Below are positions 1 through 7,397 of a stretch of 17,918 bases of DNA, piece after piece (position 1 is the first letter of the stretch; each line of letters opens with the position of its first letter). Under the pieces are notes generated by a model. That model was not told the origin of the DNA. It saw only the letters and a list, made by a program, of their open reading frames with translations, and searched no databases. Source of the DNA: Micavibrio aeruginosavorus. GTDB taxonomy: Bacteria; Pseudomonadota; Alphaproteobacteria; Micavibrionales; Micavibrionaceae. The position numbers were made by a program, and so were the translations under genes. The stretch lies in assembly GCA_003241475.1 (NCBI GenBank), contig QFQB01000032.1:1-17918 (forward strand). Direction: 5' to 3'.

Positions 1-131
1 GATTGTTCAGCATGGTCAAAGGCGGCGAATTTAACCAGAAATACGGCAACAAGCTGATGCGCGCCCGCGTCATCATGCAAGGCATCGCCCTTGCCTTGTT
101 TGCACTCGCGGTTATGGCCGGGAAATCTTAA
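1..131 (+). CDS. HIG1-like twin-transmembrane protein, C-terminal fragment
   Basis: This is the last 42 codons of a gene that begins before the window; the frame starts at base 3 and ends with TAA at 129-131. The visible part has a basic stretch (NQKYGNKLMRARVIMQ) followed by a hydrophobic helix (GIALALFALAVMAGKS). That pattern fits the second helix of the small HIG1-domain inner-membrane proteins often found just before etfB in alphaproteobacteria. Their role is unsettled; the mitochondrial relatives are linked to respiratory complexes. The stop overlaps the AAGGAG ribosome binding site of etfB, so the genes are probably co-transcribed. The family call rests on a short C-terminus plus position. 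Confidence 0.6.
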   Translation, partial: LFSMVKGGEFNQKYGNKLMRARVIMQGIALALFALAVMAGKS

Positions 132-143
132 GGAGTTAGTGAG

Positions 144-908
144 ATGAAAATTCTTGTCCCCGTTAAACGGGCTGTCGATTACAGCGTTAAAATCCGCGTG
201 AAAGCCGACGGCACAGGCGTCGATCTGGCCAACGTAAAGATGTCGATGAATCCGTTCGACGAGATTGCCGTTGAAGAAGCCGTCCGTTTGAAAGAGGCCG
301 GCAAAGCAGCTGAAATCGTTCTAGTCAGCATAGGCCCCGCCAAAGCGCAGGATATCATCCGCACCGGCATGGCCATCGGCGCAGACCGCGGCATTCTGGT
401 CCAGACGGACGCCCCCACCGATATCGGCGGCGTCGAACCTCTGGCCGTTGCCAAAATTTTAAAAGCTATTGTTGAGACGGAAAAGCCCGATCTTATCATC
501 ATGGGCAAGCAGTCCATCGATGATGATTCCAACCAGACGGGCCAGATGCTGGCCGCGCTTCTGGGCTGGGGCCAAGGCACGTTCGCATCCAAAGTCGAAC
601 TGGCCGATGGCAAAGTGAATGTTACGCGCGAAGTCGATGGCGGTCTTGAGACTGTCGCCCTGCAACTTCCCGCCATTGTTACAACCGATCTGCGTTTGAA
701 CGAACCGCGCTATGCCGCTCTGCCGAACATCATGAAGGCGAAATCCAAACCGCTGGAAACGAAAAAGCCCGAAGATTACGGCGTGGATTTGACGCCCCGC
801 CTATCCGTGGTGAAAGTATCCGAGCCGAAGAAACGCACCGGCGGCGGAAAAGTCGCCAGTGTTGACGAACTGATCGACAAATTGAAAAACGAAGCGAAGG
901 TAATTTAA
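144..908 (+). CDS. etfB: Electron transfer flavoprotein, beta subunit
   Basis: This 254-residue protein has the usual length of EtfB, the small AMP-binding subunit of the soluble heterodimer that accepts electrons from acyl-CoA and other flavin dehydrogenases and passes them to ETF-quinone oxidoreductase. It opens with the family's MKILVPVKR strand. It carries the conserved QSIDDDSNQTGQM region near residues 122-135 (nucleotide-binding loop) and the C-terminal signature around TTDLRLNEPRYAALPNIMKAK. The start is supported by AAGGAG at 130-135, eight bases before the ATG. etfA follows after two bases, so the two subunits are translated from one message. Confidence 0.97.
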   Translation: MKILVPVKRAVDYSVKIRVKADGTGVDLANVKMSMNPFDEIAVEEAVRLKEAGKAAEIVLVSIGPAKAQDIIRTGMAIGADRGILVQTDAPTDIGGVEPLAVAKILKAIVETEKPDLIIMGKQSIDDDSNQTGQMLAALLGWGQGTFASKVELADGKVNVTREVDGGLETVALQLPAIVTTDLRLNEPRYAALPNIMKAKSKPLETKKPEDYGVDLTPRLSVVKVSEPKKRTGGGKVASVDELIDKLKNEAKVI

Positions 909-910
909 TC

Positions 911-1840
911 ATGGCCATTCTCGTTCTCGCAGAACACGACAATAAAGAACTGAAACCAGCGACACTGAACGCTGTTGGCGCGGCCGCGAAAATAGGCGGC
1001 GATGTGCATGTCATGGTGATAGGCTCGGGATGCGATGCCGTGGCGCAGGTAGCCGCCAAGATTGCAGGGGTGTCCAAAGTTATCAATGTAGACGATACCT
1101 CCCTCGCCCATGGCCTCGCCGAAAACGCCGCGCCGATCATCGTTGATGCCGCATCGAACTATTCGCACATCATCGGCCCATCAACGACGACATGGAAAAA
1201 CATCCTGCCGCGCGTGGCCGCTGTGCTTGATGTCCAGATGATTTCCGACATTATCGGCGTGGTCGATGCGGATACGTTCGAGCGTCCGATCTATGCAGGC
1301 AATGCGATCGCCACCGTAAAATCTTCTGACAAGATTAAAATCATCACCGCGCGCGGGACAGCGTTCGATGCCGCCGCCGCAGACGGCAGCTCTGCTCCGG
1401 TTGAGGCGGCGAGCGCCAAAGGCGATTCGGGCTTGTCATCTTTCGTTTCCGAAGAAGTCTCCAAATCCGACCGACCCGAACTGACCGCCGCGAAAATCGT
1501 TGTGTCCGGCGGACGCGCCCTTGGCTCTGCGGAAGGATTCAAGATTATCGAAGCATTGGCGGATAAATTGAATGCCGCAATCGGTGCGTCCCGCGCCGCC
1601 GTCGATGCCGGATATGTACCCAACGATTATCAGGTTGGCCAAACGGGTAAAAACGTTGCGCCGCAGCTTTATATTGCCATCGGTATTTCCGGCGCGATCC
1701 AGCATTTGGCGGGCATGAAGGATTCCAAGGTCATCGTGGCCATCAACAAGGATGCGGATGCGCCGATTTTCGGCATTGCGGACTATGGGTTGGTGGGTGA
1801 TCTGTTCCAGATTGTGCCAGAGCTGACGCAAAAACTATAA
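911..1840 (+). CDS. etfA: Electron transfer flavoprotein, alpha subunit
   Basis: This is the FAD-binding partner of EtfB, 309 residues, of normal family length. The N-terminal half has the ETF fold (MAILVLAEHDN, then an HVMVIGSG strand). The C-terminal FAD domain shows GGRALGSAEGF near residue 200, GQTGKNVAPQLYIAIGISG near 243-261 and AINKDADAPIFGIADYGLVGD near 277-297; these are the flavin-contact loops of the family. It starts two bases after the etfB stop, with the ribosome binding site inside the end of etfB (GCGAAGG). No hairpin terminator is visible after the stop; a possible promoter begins within four bases. Confidence 0.97.
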   Translation: MAILVLAEHDNKELKPATLNAVGAAAKIGGDVHVMVIGSGCDAVAQVAAKIAGVSKVINVDDTSLAHGLAENAAPIIVDAASNYSHIIGPSTTTWKNILPRVAAVLDVQMISDIIGVVDADTFERPIYAGNAIATVKSSDKIKIITARGTAFDAAAADGSSAPVEAASAKGDSGLSSFVSEEVSKSDRPELTAAKIVVSGGRALGSAEGFKIIEALADKLNAAIGASRAAVDAGYVPNDYQVGQTGKNVAPQLYIAIGISGAIQHLAGMKDSKVIVAINKDADAPIFGIADYGLVGDLFQIVPELTQKL

Positions 1841-1843
1841 TTA

Positions 1844-1872
1844 TTGACATAATTTTAAGAGGCGGTTATACC
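1844..1872 (+). promoter_or_regulatory. Candidate sigma-70 promoter with overlapping palindrome
   Basis: A perfect TTGACA -35 (1844-1849) is followed after 17 bases by TATACC (1867-1872), a partial -10 with four of six matches. The -10 lies in the palindrome GGTTATACC (1864-1872), and flanking AGAGG/CCTCT arms sit at 1858-1862 and 1871-1875, so a repressor or hairpin could act here. The expected transcription start is about 1879-1881, on or just before the ATG at 1881. It would drive the small ORF downstream independently of etfBA. Confidence 0.45.
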
Positions 1873-1880
1873 TCTGCCCT

Positions 1881-2276
1881 ATGTCAAATCAGCATATCAG
1901 CACGCGCCGTGCAGAAATCTCTAAAGAATGCGGAATGCGCTTGGGTATGGGCGCGGGAATTCTGTGTTCTTTGAAACATATGCCTGCACCCGCCGATACG
2001 GTTTTGATTCTTACAAATTTTTTTAAAGTATGCGCCGCATACCGCGCCCTCAAGGTTGTCGGGATTGTAAGGAATGAATCCAAGTTGGGCCCGCTAAATA
2101 TCGACAAGCGTAAACTGTTCGGAACTAGCGCCGCCGCTCTGCTCGTCGCCGGAGCTTTTACGCAAGCTACCGTTGCTGTAGATACGTCTGTTAGCAATTT
2201 CCTGTTTGGGTCAGCGCAAAAAGAAGAACCAGTAACGCAAGTTGAACCTTCTTCGGTTCCATTTGCGCAACCGTAA
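1881..2276 (+). CDS. Hypothetical small protein, start uncertain
   Basis: I do not recognise this 131-codon ORF. With the ATG at 1881 there would be essentially no 5' leader downstream of the candidate promoter at 1844-1872. From about residue 72 the protein looks like an export signal: a KRK cluster, a hydrophobic stretch (LFGTSAAALLVAGAFTQATVA), then a polar proline-rich tail (KEEPVTQVEPSSVPFAQP). A TTG at about 2082 preceded by AAGGA would make a 65-residue exported peptide beginning just before this signal; either start is possible. The stop lies two bases from the end of the convergent pentapeptide gene. No homology is claimed. Confidence 0.4.
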   Translation: MSNQHISTRRAEISKECGMRLGMGAGILCSLKHMPAPADTVLILTNFFKVCAAYRALKVVGIVRNESKLGPLNIDKRKLFGTSAAALLVAGAFTQATVAVDTSVSNFLFGSAQKEEPVTQVEPSSVPFAQP

Positions 2277-2278
2277 CC

Positions 2279-3571
2279 CTATTCCGCCGTTTTCATTTTA
2301 AAAGCAGAACCGGTTTTTGCGGCTGGTAGGATAGCACCCTCAAGGTTCGCATCATCCCAGATCGCCCCATCCAGAACAGCATCCGTAAAATCACATTCAC
2401 GCAAATCGGCATTTTTGAAATTCGCATTGGTCAAATCGGCGTTCTTGAAATTCGCCATGCGCATTTTTGAGTCGGACAGGTCGGCGTAACTCAGAGACGC
2501 TCCTGTAAAATTGCAAGGATTGAATCGCTTGGTTGCATCGCCGCCGCCGAACATCAGCGGCTCGAAATTCGCACCACGTAAGGATGCGTGATTAAAGCGC
2601 GCGCCCTTGAATGAACTACCGCGCATGTCGGATTGCTCCAGATCGCAACGGCGGAAGTCGGATTCATCCAAGTTCGCGCTCTGCATCTGCGTTTTGAACA
2701 TGTTCATGCCGAAGAAACGTGCTTTAACAGCTTTGATAGCCGTCATTTTTTCCATCTTCAATGTTTCAAGCGGGCGCATGTCATAGCCGGACAAATCAAG
2801 TTGCTTCCCATCCTTCCCTGCACTGGCTACCCATTGACGATGCGTTTCGATCATCTTTGCCAAAGGCTCTTCGAGATCTTTGACCGAGGCTCCGATGTTG
2901 GCATCCGTAATGGCTTTGGACAAATCGACTTCTATCTCGCTGATCTCGGCCATATTGACGCCTGTCAAAATAGTGGCGTTCATTTGTGCGCCCTTTAATT
3001 TTACGCCGGCCATCTGAGCGCCGGACAAATCGGCTCCATCAAGATCGGCATTGCGAAGGTCTGCCCCTTGCATATTGATTCCCGTCATAATAGCGTCGGA
3101 AAAATCGACGCTATTTGCGAGCGAACCGACAAGGCGGGCACCGGACAGATTTGCACCACGGAAAGAAACACTTTCGCCGGTATCGTACATACCATTTTTG
3201 GAAAAACCACCCACGCGTAAATCCGCTTTATCAAGATTGGCTTGTTCCAAGTTAGCGCTTTGAATACGCGCGCCGCGCAAATCCGCGCGGGAAAAATTGC
3301 ACCGGGTCAGGTTTGAATCGGAAAGATCGCAGGCGTAAAGACGGGATTCTCCAAAATTCGCCTTAGAAAGATCCATCCGTGTCATTTTGCAACCCGTAAA
3401 ATCGGCATTACGCATATCCTTACCCGCAAAAGACAGGCCTGACAGATCAACGTTTTTCAAGGTTGCGCGACGGCCACCCAGACGCCCGTTCAAGAAACGT
3501 CCATGCAAATCAACCATGGCATCAAGCTGGGCCTGCGTCAGTTTTTCGCTAAATTCGTCGTCGTTAGACAT
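2279..3571 (-). CDS. Two-array pentapeptide repeat protein
   Basis: This 430-residue protein is dominated by A(D/N)LxX-type pentapeptides, which build a right-handed quadrilateral beta-helix. The first array spans about residues 44-208 and the second about 283-418. Between them is a non-repeat segment with H244, W247 and GKQLDLSGYDMR. A related element stands before the first array, aligning as M-x3-H-x(10-12)-G-x(4-5)-L-x(3-5)-D(L/M), so the protein may be two copies of a header-plus-array module. Units ANFKNADL occur twice in a row (373-390), seen as a near-identical 30-base repeat at 2401-2460. There is no signal peptide or membrane helix. The gene follows tlpA on the same strand after 61 bases; binding partner and function are unknown. 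Confidence 0.85.
   Translation of the reverse strand: MSNDDEFSEKLTQAQLDAMVDLHGRFLNGRLGGRRATLKNVDLSGLSFAGKDMRNADFTGCKMTRMDLSKANFGESRLYACDLSDSNLTRCNFSRADLRGARIQSANLEQANLDKADLRVGGFSKNGMYDTGESVSFRGANLSGARLVGSLANSVDFSDAIMTGINMQGADLRNADLDGADLSGAQMAGVKLKGAQMNATILTGVNMAEISEIEVDLSKAITDANIGASVKDLEEPLAKMIETHRQWVASAGKDGKQLDLSGYDMRPLETLKMEKMTAIKAVKARFFGMNMFKTQMQSANLDESDFRRCDLEQSDMRGSSFKGARFNHASLRGANFEPLMFGGGDATKRFNPCNFTGASLSYADLSDSKMRMANFKNADLTNANFKNADLRECDFTDAVLDGAIWDDANLEGAILPAAKTGSAFKMKTAE
2401..2460 (-). repeat. Tandem 30-bp direct repeat within pentapeptide gene
   Basis: Two adjacent 30-base units, each starting CAAATCGGC and containing TTGAAATTCGC, encode neighbouring ANFKNADL coils. They differ at only a few positions, which suggests recent expansion of the beta-helix by unit duplication. 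Confidence 0.6.
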
Positions 3572-3632
3572 TCTGTCCCGTGAGAATGAGGGTTGTTGTA
3601 CCAGTATGCAATTGAAACTCTTAAGAAATCAT

Positions 3633-4262
3633 TCACCGATTCTGTAAAAGAAGAATATCGAAGAACGCCTGTACCTCCGGAGATGTCCAGTCGGCATCTC
3701 CTTCTAAACGATACAAAATAAGCCCGTCACTGCCTATGACAAAACTCGTAGGTATGCCACGAATACCCAGATTCGAGGCAAAACGCCCCCCCTTGTCCAC
3801 GTAACCTGCGAAATCTCCCAAAAGGCGACTTTCAAGGAATTTGGCAATATCCCCGGGGTCCTTCCCCTCTTCAACGGCCACAGCCAGCACATTGATCCGC
3901 CCCCTGTAGTGTTTTTCGAATTTTTCCAAGGATGGCAATTCCACCACGCAAGGCGCACACCATGTAGCCCAGAGATTGACCAACGTGGGCCTTCCTTGAA
4001 AATCCCGCATTCGCACAGTATTGCTTTTAGGGTCTAAAAATGGCTCTTCAGGCATGTATTGGGCTTCACTGGCCACCAGCACCTTCGCGAATTGACGTGA
4101 AAACCGATCGAGAACGAGTTTGGGCACCGAACCCGGCGTAAAGGATTCCTGTAGTTTTTCGCCCTGATAAGCCTTTAGCTTGGCCGGGCCATAGAATCCC
4201 GTCAAAGCCGCCAGTGTAAACACGAGTGCAACGACGCTTGCGAAAATTATCTTGTTTTTCAT
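3633..4262 (-). CDS. TlpA-like membrane-anchored thiol:disulfide oxidoreductase
   Basis: The 209-residue protein starts with a signal anchor (residues 4-24, KIIFASVVALVFTLAAL...) and then a periplasmic thioredoxin fold. The active site is WCAPC with cysteines 102 and 105, preceded by TLVNLWAT; the cis-proline loop GIPTSF is at about 169-174. TlpA/ResA/CcmG relatives reduce periplasmic cysteines, commonly for cytochrome c or oxidase copper-site maturation. The substrate cannot be told from sequence. The gene is divergent from the lptM-like gene with only 15 bases between the start codons, so its promoter must lie inside that neighbour. In many alphaproteobacteria tlpA is divergent from argH, which is absent here. 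Confidence 0.88.
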   Translation of the reverse strand: MKNKIIFASVVALVFTLAALTGFYGPAKLKAYQGEKLQESFTPGSVPKLVLDRFSRQFAKVLVASEAQYMPEEPFLDPKSNTVRMRDFQGRPTLVNLWATWCAPCVVELPSLEKFEKHYRGRINVLAVAVEEGKDPGDIAKFLESRLLGDFAGYVDKGGRFASNLGIRGIPTSFVIGSDGLILYRLEGDADWTSPEVQAFFDILLLQNR

Positions 4263-4277
4263 CGCTCTTCCGATTTA

Positions 4278-4439
4278 ATGGCAAGCATGACCTTGCACAA
4301 AAATTATGCCCTTTGCGTAGCCCTTCTGGCAACCTTGCTGATCGCCGGTTGCGGAATCAAGCCTAACAAGCTCGACCAGCCTGCGGGAACCGAAAAGAAC
4401 GATTTTCCGCGCGACTACCCAATGCCGGAGAAAAAATAA
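4278..4439 (+). CDS. lptM: Small LptM-like (YifL-type) lipoprotein
   Basis: A 53-codon ORF encodes a signal peptide ending in a lipobox (ALLATLLIAGC, lipidated cysteine at residue 25), then CGIKPNKLDQP and a short charged proline-containing tail ending YPMPEKK. Tiny lipoproteins of the form CGxKxxLxxP next to lysA or dapF belong to the YifL family. In E. coli this family is called LptM and acts at the outer-membrane LPS translocon LptDE. ATG 4278 was chosen for the open frame, though M4 at 4287 also leaves a good signal peptide; neither has a strong Shine-Dalgarno. The TAA overlaps the lysA ribosome binding site. The symbol is by analogy. Confidence 0.75.
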   Translation: MASMTLHKNYALCVALLATLLIAGCGIKPNKLDQPAGTEKNDFPRDYPMPEKK

Positions 4440-4448
4440 GGATTCTCT

Positions 4449-5720
4449 ATGAGCGGATTTGAAGAAAAAGACGGTGTTCTGCACGCCGACGGCGTTTCCT
4501 TGCAGACAATCGCAAAACAGGTCGGCACGCCCGCCTATGTTTATTCCGCAAGCGTGATAGAATCCCAATTCGCCAAATTAAAAGGAGCAATGGAAAAAGC
4601 CATTCCTGCCAACCGTCAGCCCCTGCTCTGCTTTGCCTGCAAAGCCAACAGCAATTTGGCAGTTCTGAATTTTCTACAATCTCTGGGTAGCGGCCTAGAA
4701 ATCGTTTCCGAAGGTGAATTGGTTCGCGCTCTCAAAGCTGGCTTCGATCCGAAAAAAATCGTCTCGACAGGCGTCGGAAAATCCAGATCCGAAATTGCGG
4801 CCTGCCTGAAAGCGGGAATTCTGCAGTTCAATGTTGAATCCATTCCCGAACTGGAACGGATTCAGGAAGTCGCGCAAGACATCGATCTCATCGCGCGCGT
4901 CGCATTCCGCCTGAACCCCGACATCGGCGGCGGCGGGCACGAAAAAATCACGACGGGCCGCAAGACGGATAAATTCGGCATCGTTTCCGAGATGATGGAA
5001 ACGGCCTATACGATGGCGGAAAAATTTTCGCACATCGATCCTGTCGGATTGCACATGCATATCGGCGCGCAGGTGTTTCAAGTCGAGCGGTTCAAGGATG
5101 CTTTTGAGAAACTGCGCGATGTCGTTCTCTCGCTTCGCAAGAACGGCCACAGCATTACGCGTCTCGATATCGGCGGCGGCTTCCCCATCGTTTACAAAGA
5201 TGAACAATTGCTTGATCTTGACTACTACGCCAAATGGGTAAACGAGATTATCGTACCGCTGGATGTAGAGATCGTCATGGAGCCGGGCCGCTTTCTGGTA
5301 GGCAACGCAGGCGTTCTTTTAACAGAGGTTCTTTTCGTAAAAGAGACGCCGGCAAAAAACTTTCTCATCGTGGATTCCGCGATGAATGATTTGATCCGTC
5401 CCGCCCTGTACGATTCCTACCACGCGATCGAGCCTATCGCGTCGGGTAATGCCAAATGGACAAAGTATGATGTCGTCGGCCCTGTGTGCGAGAGCGGAGA
5501 TACTTTTACAAAAGACCGCGAAATGCCTGAAATGAAACAGGGAGACTTTGCCGTGATCCGTTCCGCCGGAGCCTACGGCGCATCTATGGCGTCCAATTAC
5601 AACACGCGCCCTATGGCGGCGGAAGTCATGACGAAAAACGGCAAATTTGAAGTGATCCGTCCGCGTCAGACATATGAAGATATTATCGGACGCGACATCA
5701 TCCCTGACTGGACGGCGTAG
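4449..5720 (+). CDS. lysA: Diaminopimelate decarboxylase
   Basis: LysA decarboxylates meso-diaminopimelate to L-lysine, the last step of lysine synthesis; the cofactor is PLP. The 423-residue length is normal. Visible hallmarks are the PLP lysine in CFACKANSN (K65), HMHIGAQ (residues 202-208), the DIGGGFP phosphate loop (240-246), EPGR (278-281), the GPVCESGD substrate loop (C347, E348) and AGAYGASMASNYN (373-385). AAGGA at 4438-4442 sits six bases before the ATG. The upstream lipoprotein gene is in the same operon. The 3' end overlaps the convergent PAP2 gene by 23 bases. Confidence 0.97.
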   Translation: MSGFEEKDGVLHADGVSLQTIAKQVGTPAYVYSASVIESQFAKLKGAMEKAIPANRQPLLCFACKANSNLAVLNFLQSLGSGLEIVSEGELVRALKAGFDPKKIVSTGVGKSRSEIAACLKAGILQFNVESIPELERIQEVAQDIDLIARVAFRLNPDIGGGGHEKITTGRKTDKFGIVSEMMETAYTMAEKFSHIDPVGLHMHIGAQVFQVERFKDAFEKLRDVVLSLRKNGHSITRLDIGGGFPIVYKDEQLLDLDYYAKWVNEIIVPLDVEIVMEPGRFLVGNAGVLLTEVLFVKETPAKNFLIVDSAMNDLIRPALYDSYHAIEPIASGNAKWTKYDVVGPVCESGDTFTKDREMPEMKQGDFAVIRSAGAYGASMASNYNTRPMAAEVMTKNGKFEVIRPRQTYEDIIGRDIIPDWTA

Positions 5721-6423
5721 ATCTGGAGAATATTCTCTCCTGCCATCCCCACTCCCCCAGCCAGAACACAACGGCGCAAAGAGCGCCGATCACCCAGCCC
5801 GCCACGACATCCGTCGGCCAATGCACGCCGAGATATACGCGGCTGATGCCGATGAGCACGGTGATGATGATCGATGTGGCCATAAAATAAATCTTCAGCC
5901 CTGCGCTTTGGGTCGAGCGCGCCAGCAAAGCGCCGATGCTTAAATAGACAAGCGCCGCCATCATGGAATGGCCGCTGGGAAAAGAATTGGTGAAAGTATA
6001 AGAACCATGCGGCACAAGTTCGGGACGCGGACGGGCAAACCCGTATTTGAGCGCATTCGATAAAAGCGTCCCAATAATGATGCTGACTATCAGGTAAAGC
6101 GCCGCGCCGCGTTTTTGAAGCATGAAGAGATAAAACCCCGCACTGATCGTCACGAGGGTCAGAATCGAAATGCCGCCCAATCCCGAAATGTCGCGAAGCA
6201 TCTCGGCGAGCCAAGAGGGGCCCCATGGATTTTGCGGGTTGCTACCGTCGCGCATCGCCATAAGGATGGCTACATCGAGCGTATGCGTACCGCCTTCCAT
6301 GACTTCTTCGGACAGTTCCAGAAAAGACCACAGCAAAAACCAGACGAGGCCAAAGCCTGCCAAAACAAGAGGCTCCAGAAACGGCCATTTTTTCCGGAAT
6401 GTTTTATATATGCGCAGGATCAT
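5698..6423 (-). CDS. PAP2-family membrane phosphatase
   Basis: This 241-residue integral membrane protein carries the complete three-part PAP2 (type 2 phosphatidic acid phosphatase) signature: K126-x6-R133-P134, P149-S-G-H152, and S194-R195-x5-H201-x3-D205. Several hydrophobic helices separate these motifs, placing the active site at the outer face of the inner membrane. Family members dephosphorylate phosphatidate, undecaprenyl diphosphate or lipid A; the substrate cannot be assigned. It starts 12 bases after the zinc-ribbon gene stop on the same strand, so the two are likely an operon. Its last eight codons overlap lysA in antiparallel orientation. Confidence 0.9.
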   Translation of the reverse strand: MILRIYKTFRKKWPFLEPLVLAGFGLVWFLLWSFLELSEEVMEGGTHTLDVAILMAMRDGSNPQNPWGPSWLAEMLRDISGLGGISILTLVTISAGFYLFMLQKRGAALYLIVSIIIGTLLSNALKYGFARPRPELVPHGSYTFTNSFPSGHSMMAALVYLSIGALLARSTQSAGLKIYFMATSIIITVLIGISRVYLGVHWPTDVVAGWVIGALCAVVFWLGEWGWQERIFSRSTPSSQG

Positions 6424-6435
6424 GACGTCCTACCC

Positions 6436-7314
6436 CTAGTGAGCTTCCGGATCTTCGTGAGAAGGTTCCGGCGCATGGCCGGAAGGTTTTTCTTCTTCCG
6501 ATACGGCTTCTTCTTGCGGCTCCACTTTCACAAAGGAAAAAGCAAAACGGACATTGGCCGCCCCATCAGGTATGGTCGGATAAGCCACATCGAAAGGGGC
6601 TTTTCCTTCCGCTTTCAAACGCGCAACCGGCGGCGCGATCAGGATACGGTCGATCACCTTTTCTTCGGCATCGACGATCGAGGCCATGACTGCAGGCACT
6701 TTGATATCTTGCGTGCGCAAGTTCAGAATATTGCCTTTGAGAAGGATTTTTCCTTCGCCCATTTCGGCACTAAGGCTATCGAGCGCAAGGCCCTCTCCCG
6801 GCGGAACAGGCTTCATCCCGACCAGATCATACAATAGGTTGGATGCGGGCCATGCGCGACTGATTTGCGGATGCAAACCAATAATCGCCCCCAGCACAAC
6901 CAGCCAGAAACAGACCGCCGCGGCATAGCCCGCTATTTTTTCTTTGGACGCCTTCTTTTGCTGTTTTTTCTGGCCCGGCCCTTCGGTAACAAAATCCTCA
7001 TCCGGCGGAATGGGCTTTACGCCTTCGGGAATGGGCGTGCTTTCGATTTCTTTTTTGAGGATGGATTGGAAATCGTCTTCATAAGGAGCCGCCTCGGCTA
7101 CATCAGACGAAACCGTATCGAAATCAATCCCCTCTTCGGGAATTTCCGGAAAAACCTGATCCGCCCCGTCGAACAATTCCGCATCCAGACCGGCCTCAGG
7201 CTCCTGCACCCATTGATGACCGCAATTTGCGCAGCGCACGCGACGACCATTCGGCCCGACGGCCCCTTCGGACACGAGATAGCGCATGGTGCAAGCTGGG
7301 CAGGTCAGGATCAT
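6436..7314 (-). CDS. MJ0042-type zinc-ribbon membrane protein, DUF3426-like
   Basis: The N-terminus is a compact zinc ribbon with cysteine pairs C5-x2-C8 and C28-x2-C31 (CPAC ... CANC) of the MJ0042 type. An acidic, proline-rich linker follows (residues 40-110). A lysine-rich stretch then precedes one membrane helix (about 128-147). The C-terminal beta-rich domain contains the strand pattern ILLKGNILNLRTQDIKVPAVMASIVDAEEKVI, typical of DUF3426. The ribbon is therefore cytoplasmic and the C-terminal domain periplasmic. Genes of this type sit divergent from ftsE in many alphaproteobacteria; their molecular function is not established. Length is 292 residues. Confidence 0.85.
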   Translation of the reverse strand: MILTCPACTMRYLVSEGAVGPNGRRVRCANCGHQWVQEPEAGLDAELFDGADQVFPEIPEEGIDFDTVSSDVAEAAPYEDDFQSILKKEIESTPIPEGVKPIPPDEDFVTEGPGQKKQQKKASKEKIAGYAAAVCFWLVVLGAIIGLHPQISRAWPASNLLYDLVGMKPVPPGEGLALDSLSAEMGEGKILLKGNILNLRTQDIKVPAVMASIVDAEEKVIDRILIAPPVARLKAEGKAPFDVAYPTIPDGAANVRFAFSFVKVEPQEEAVSEEEKPSGHAPEPSHEDPEAH

Positions 7315-7345
7315 GGGGGCGCGGGTCTTCTTCTCAAACGGACAT

Positions 7346-7362
7346 CTATACTGTATGTATAG
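7346..7362. promoter_or_regulatory. Palindromic operator-like site between divergent genes
   Basis: CTATAC-TGTAT-GTATAG is a perfect 6-bp inverted repeat with a 5-bp spacer. It lies in the 83-base gap between the divergent zinc-ribbon gene (start 7314) and the exported repeat protein gene (start 7398). The arms also contain TATACT (7347-7352), a 5/6 match to a -10 element, but I find no good -35 at the right distance. It may be a regulator site or just AT-rich promoter sequence. Confidence 0.35.
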
Positions 7363-7397
7363 GATACACTTCCACGAACGGCAAGGCGCAGCGTATC

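Noticed and set aside
1858..1875. Intrinsic terminator after etfA
   Set aside because: The AGAGG/CCTCT stem is only five pairs and is not followed by a T-run; it fits a promoter-overlapping palindrome better.
6115..6837. 240-codon open frame on the plus strand
   Set aside because: Antisense to the PAP2 and zinc-ribbon genes, very rich in R, H and F, with no domain; a shadow frame.
7227..7397. N-terminal extension of the exported repeat protein
   Set aside because: The 57 extra residues are Arg/Ser-rich, overlap the zinc-ribbon gene antisense, and would bury the signal peptide.
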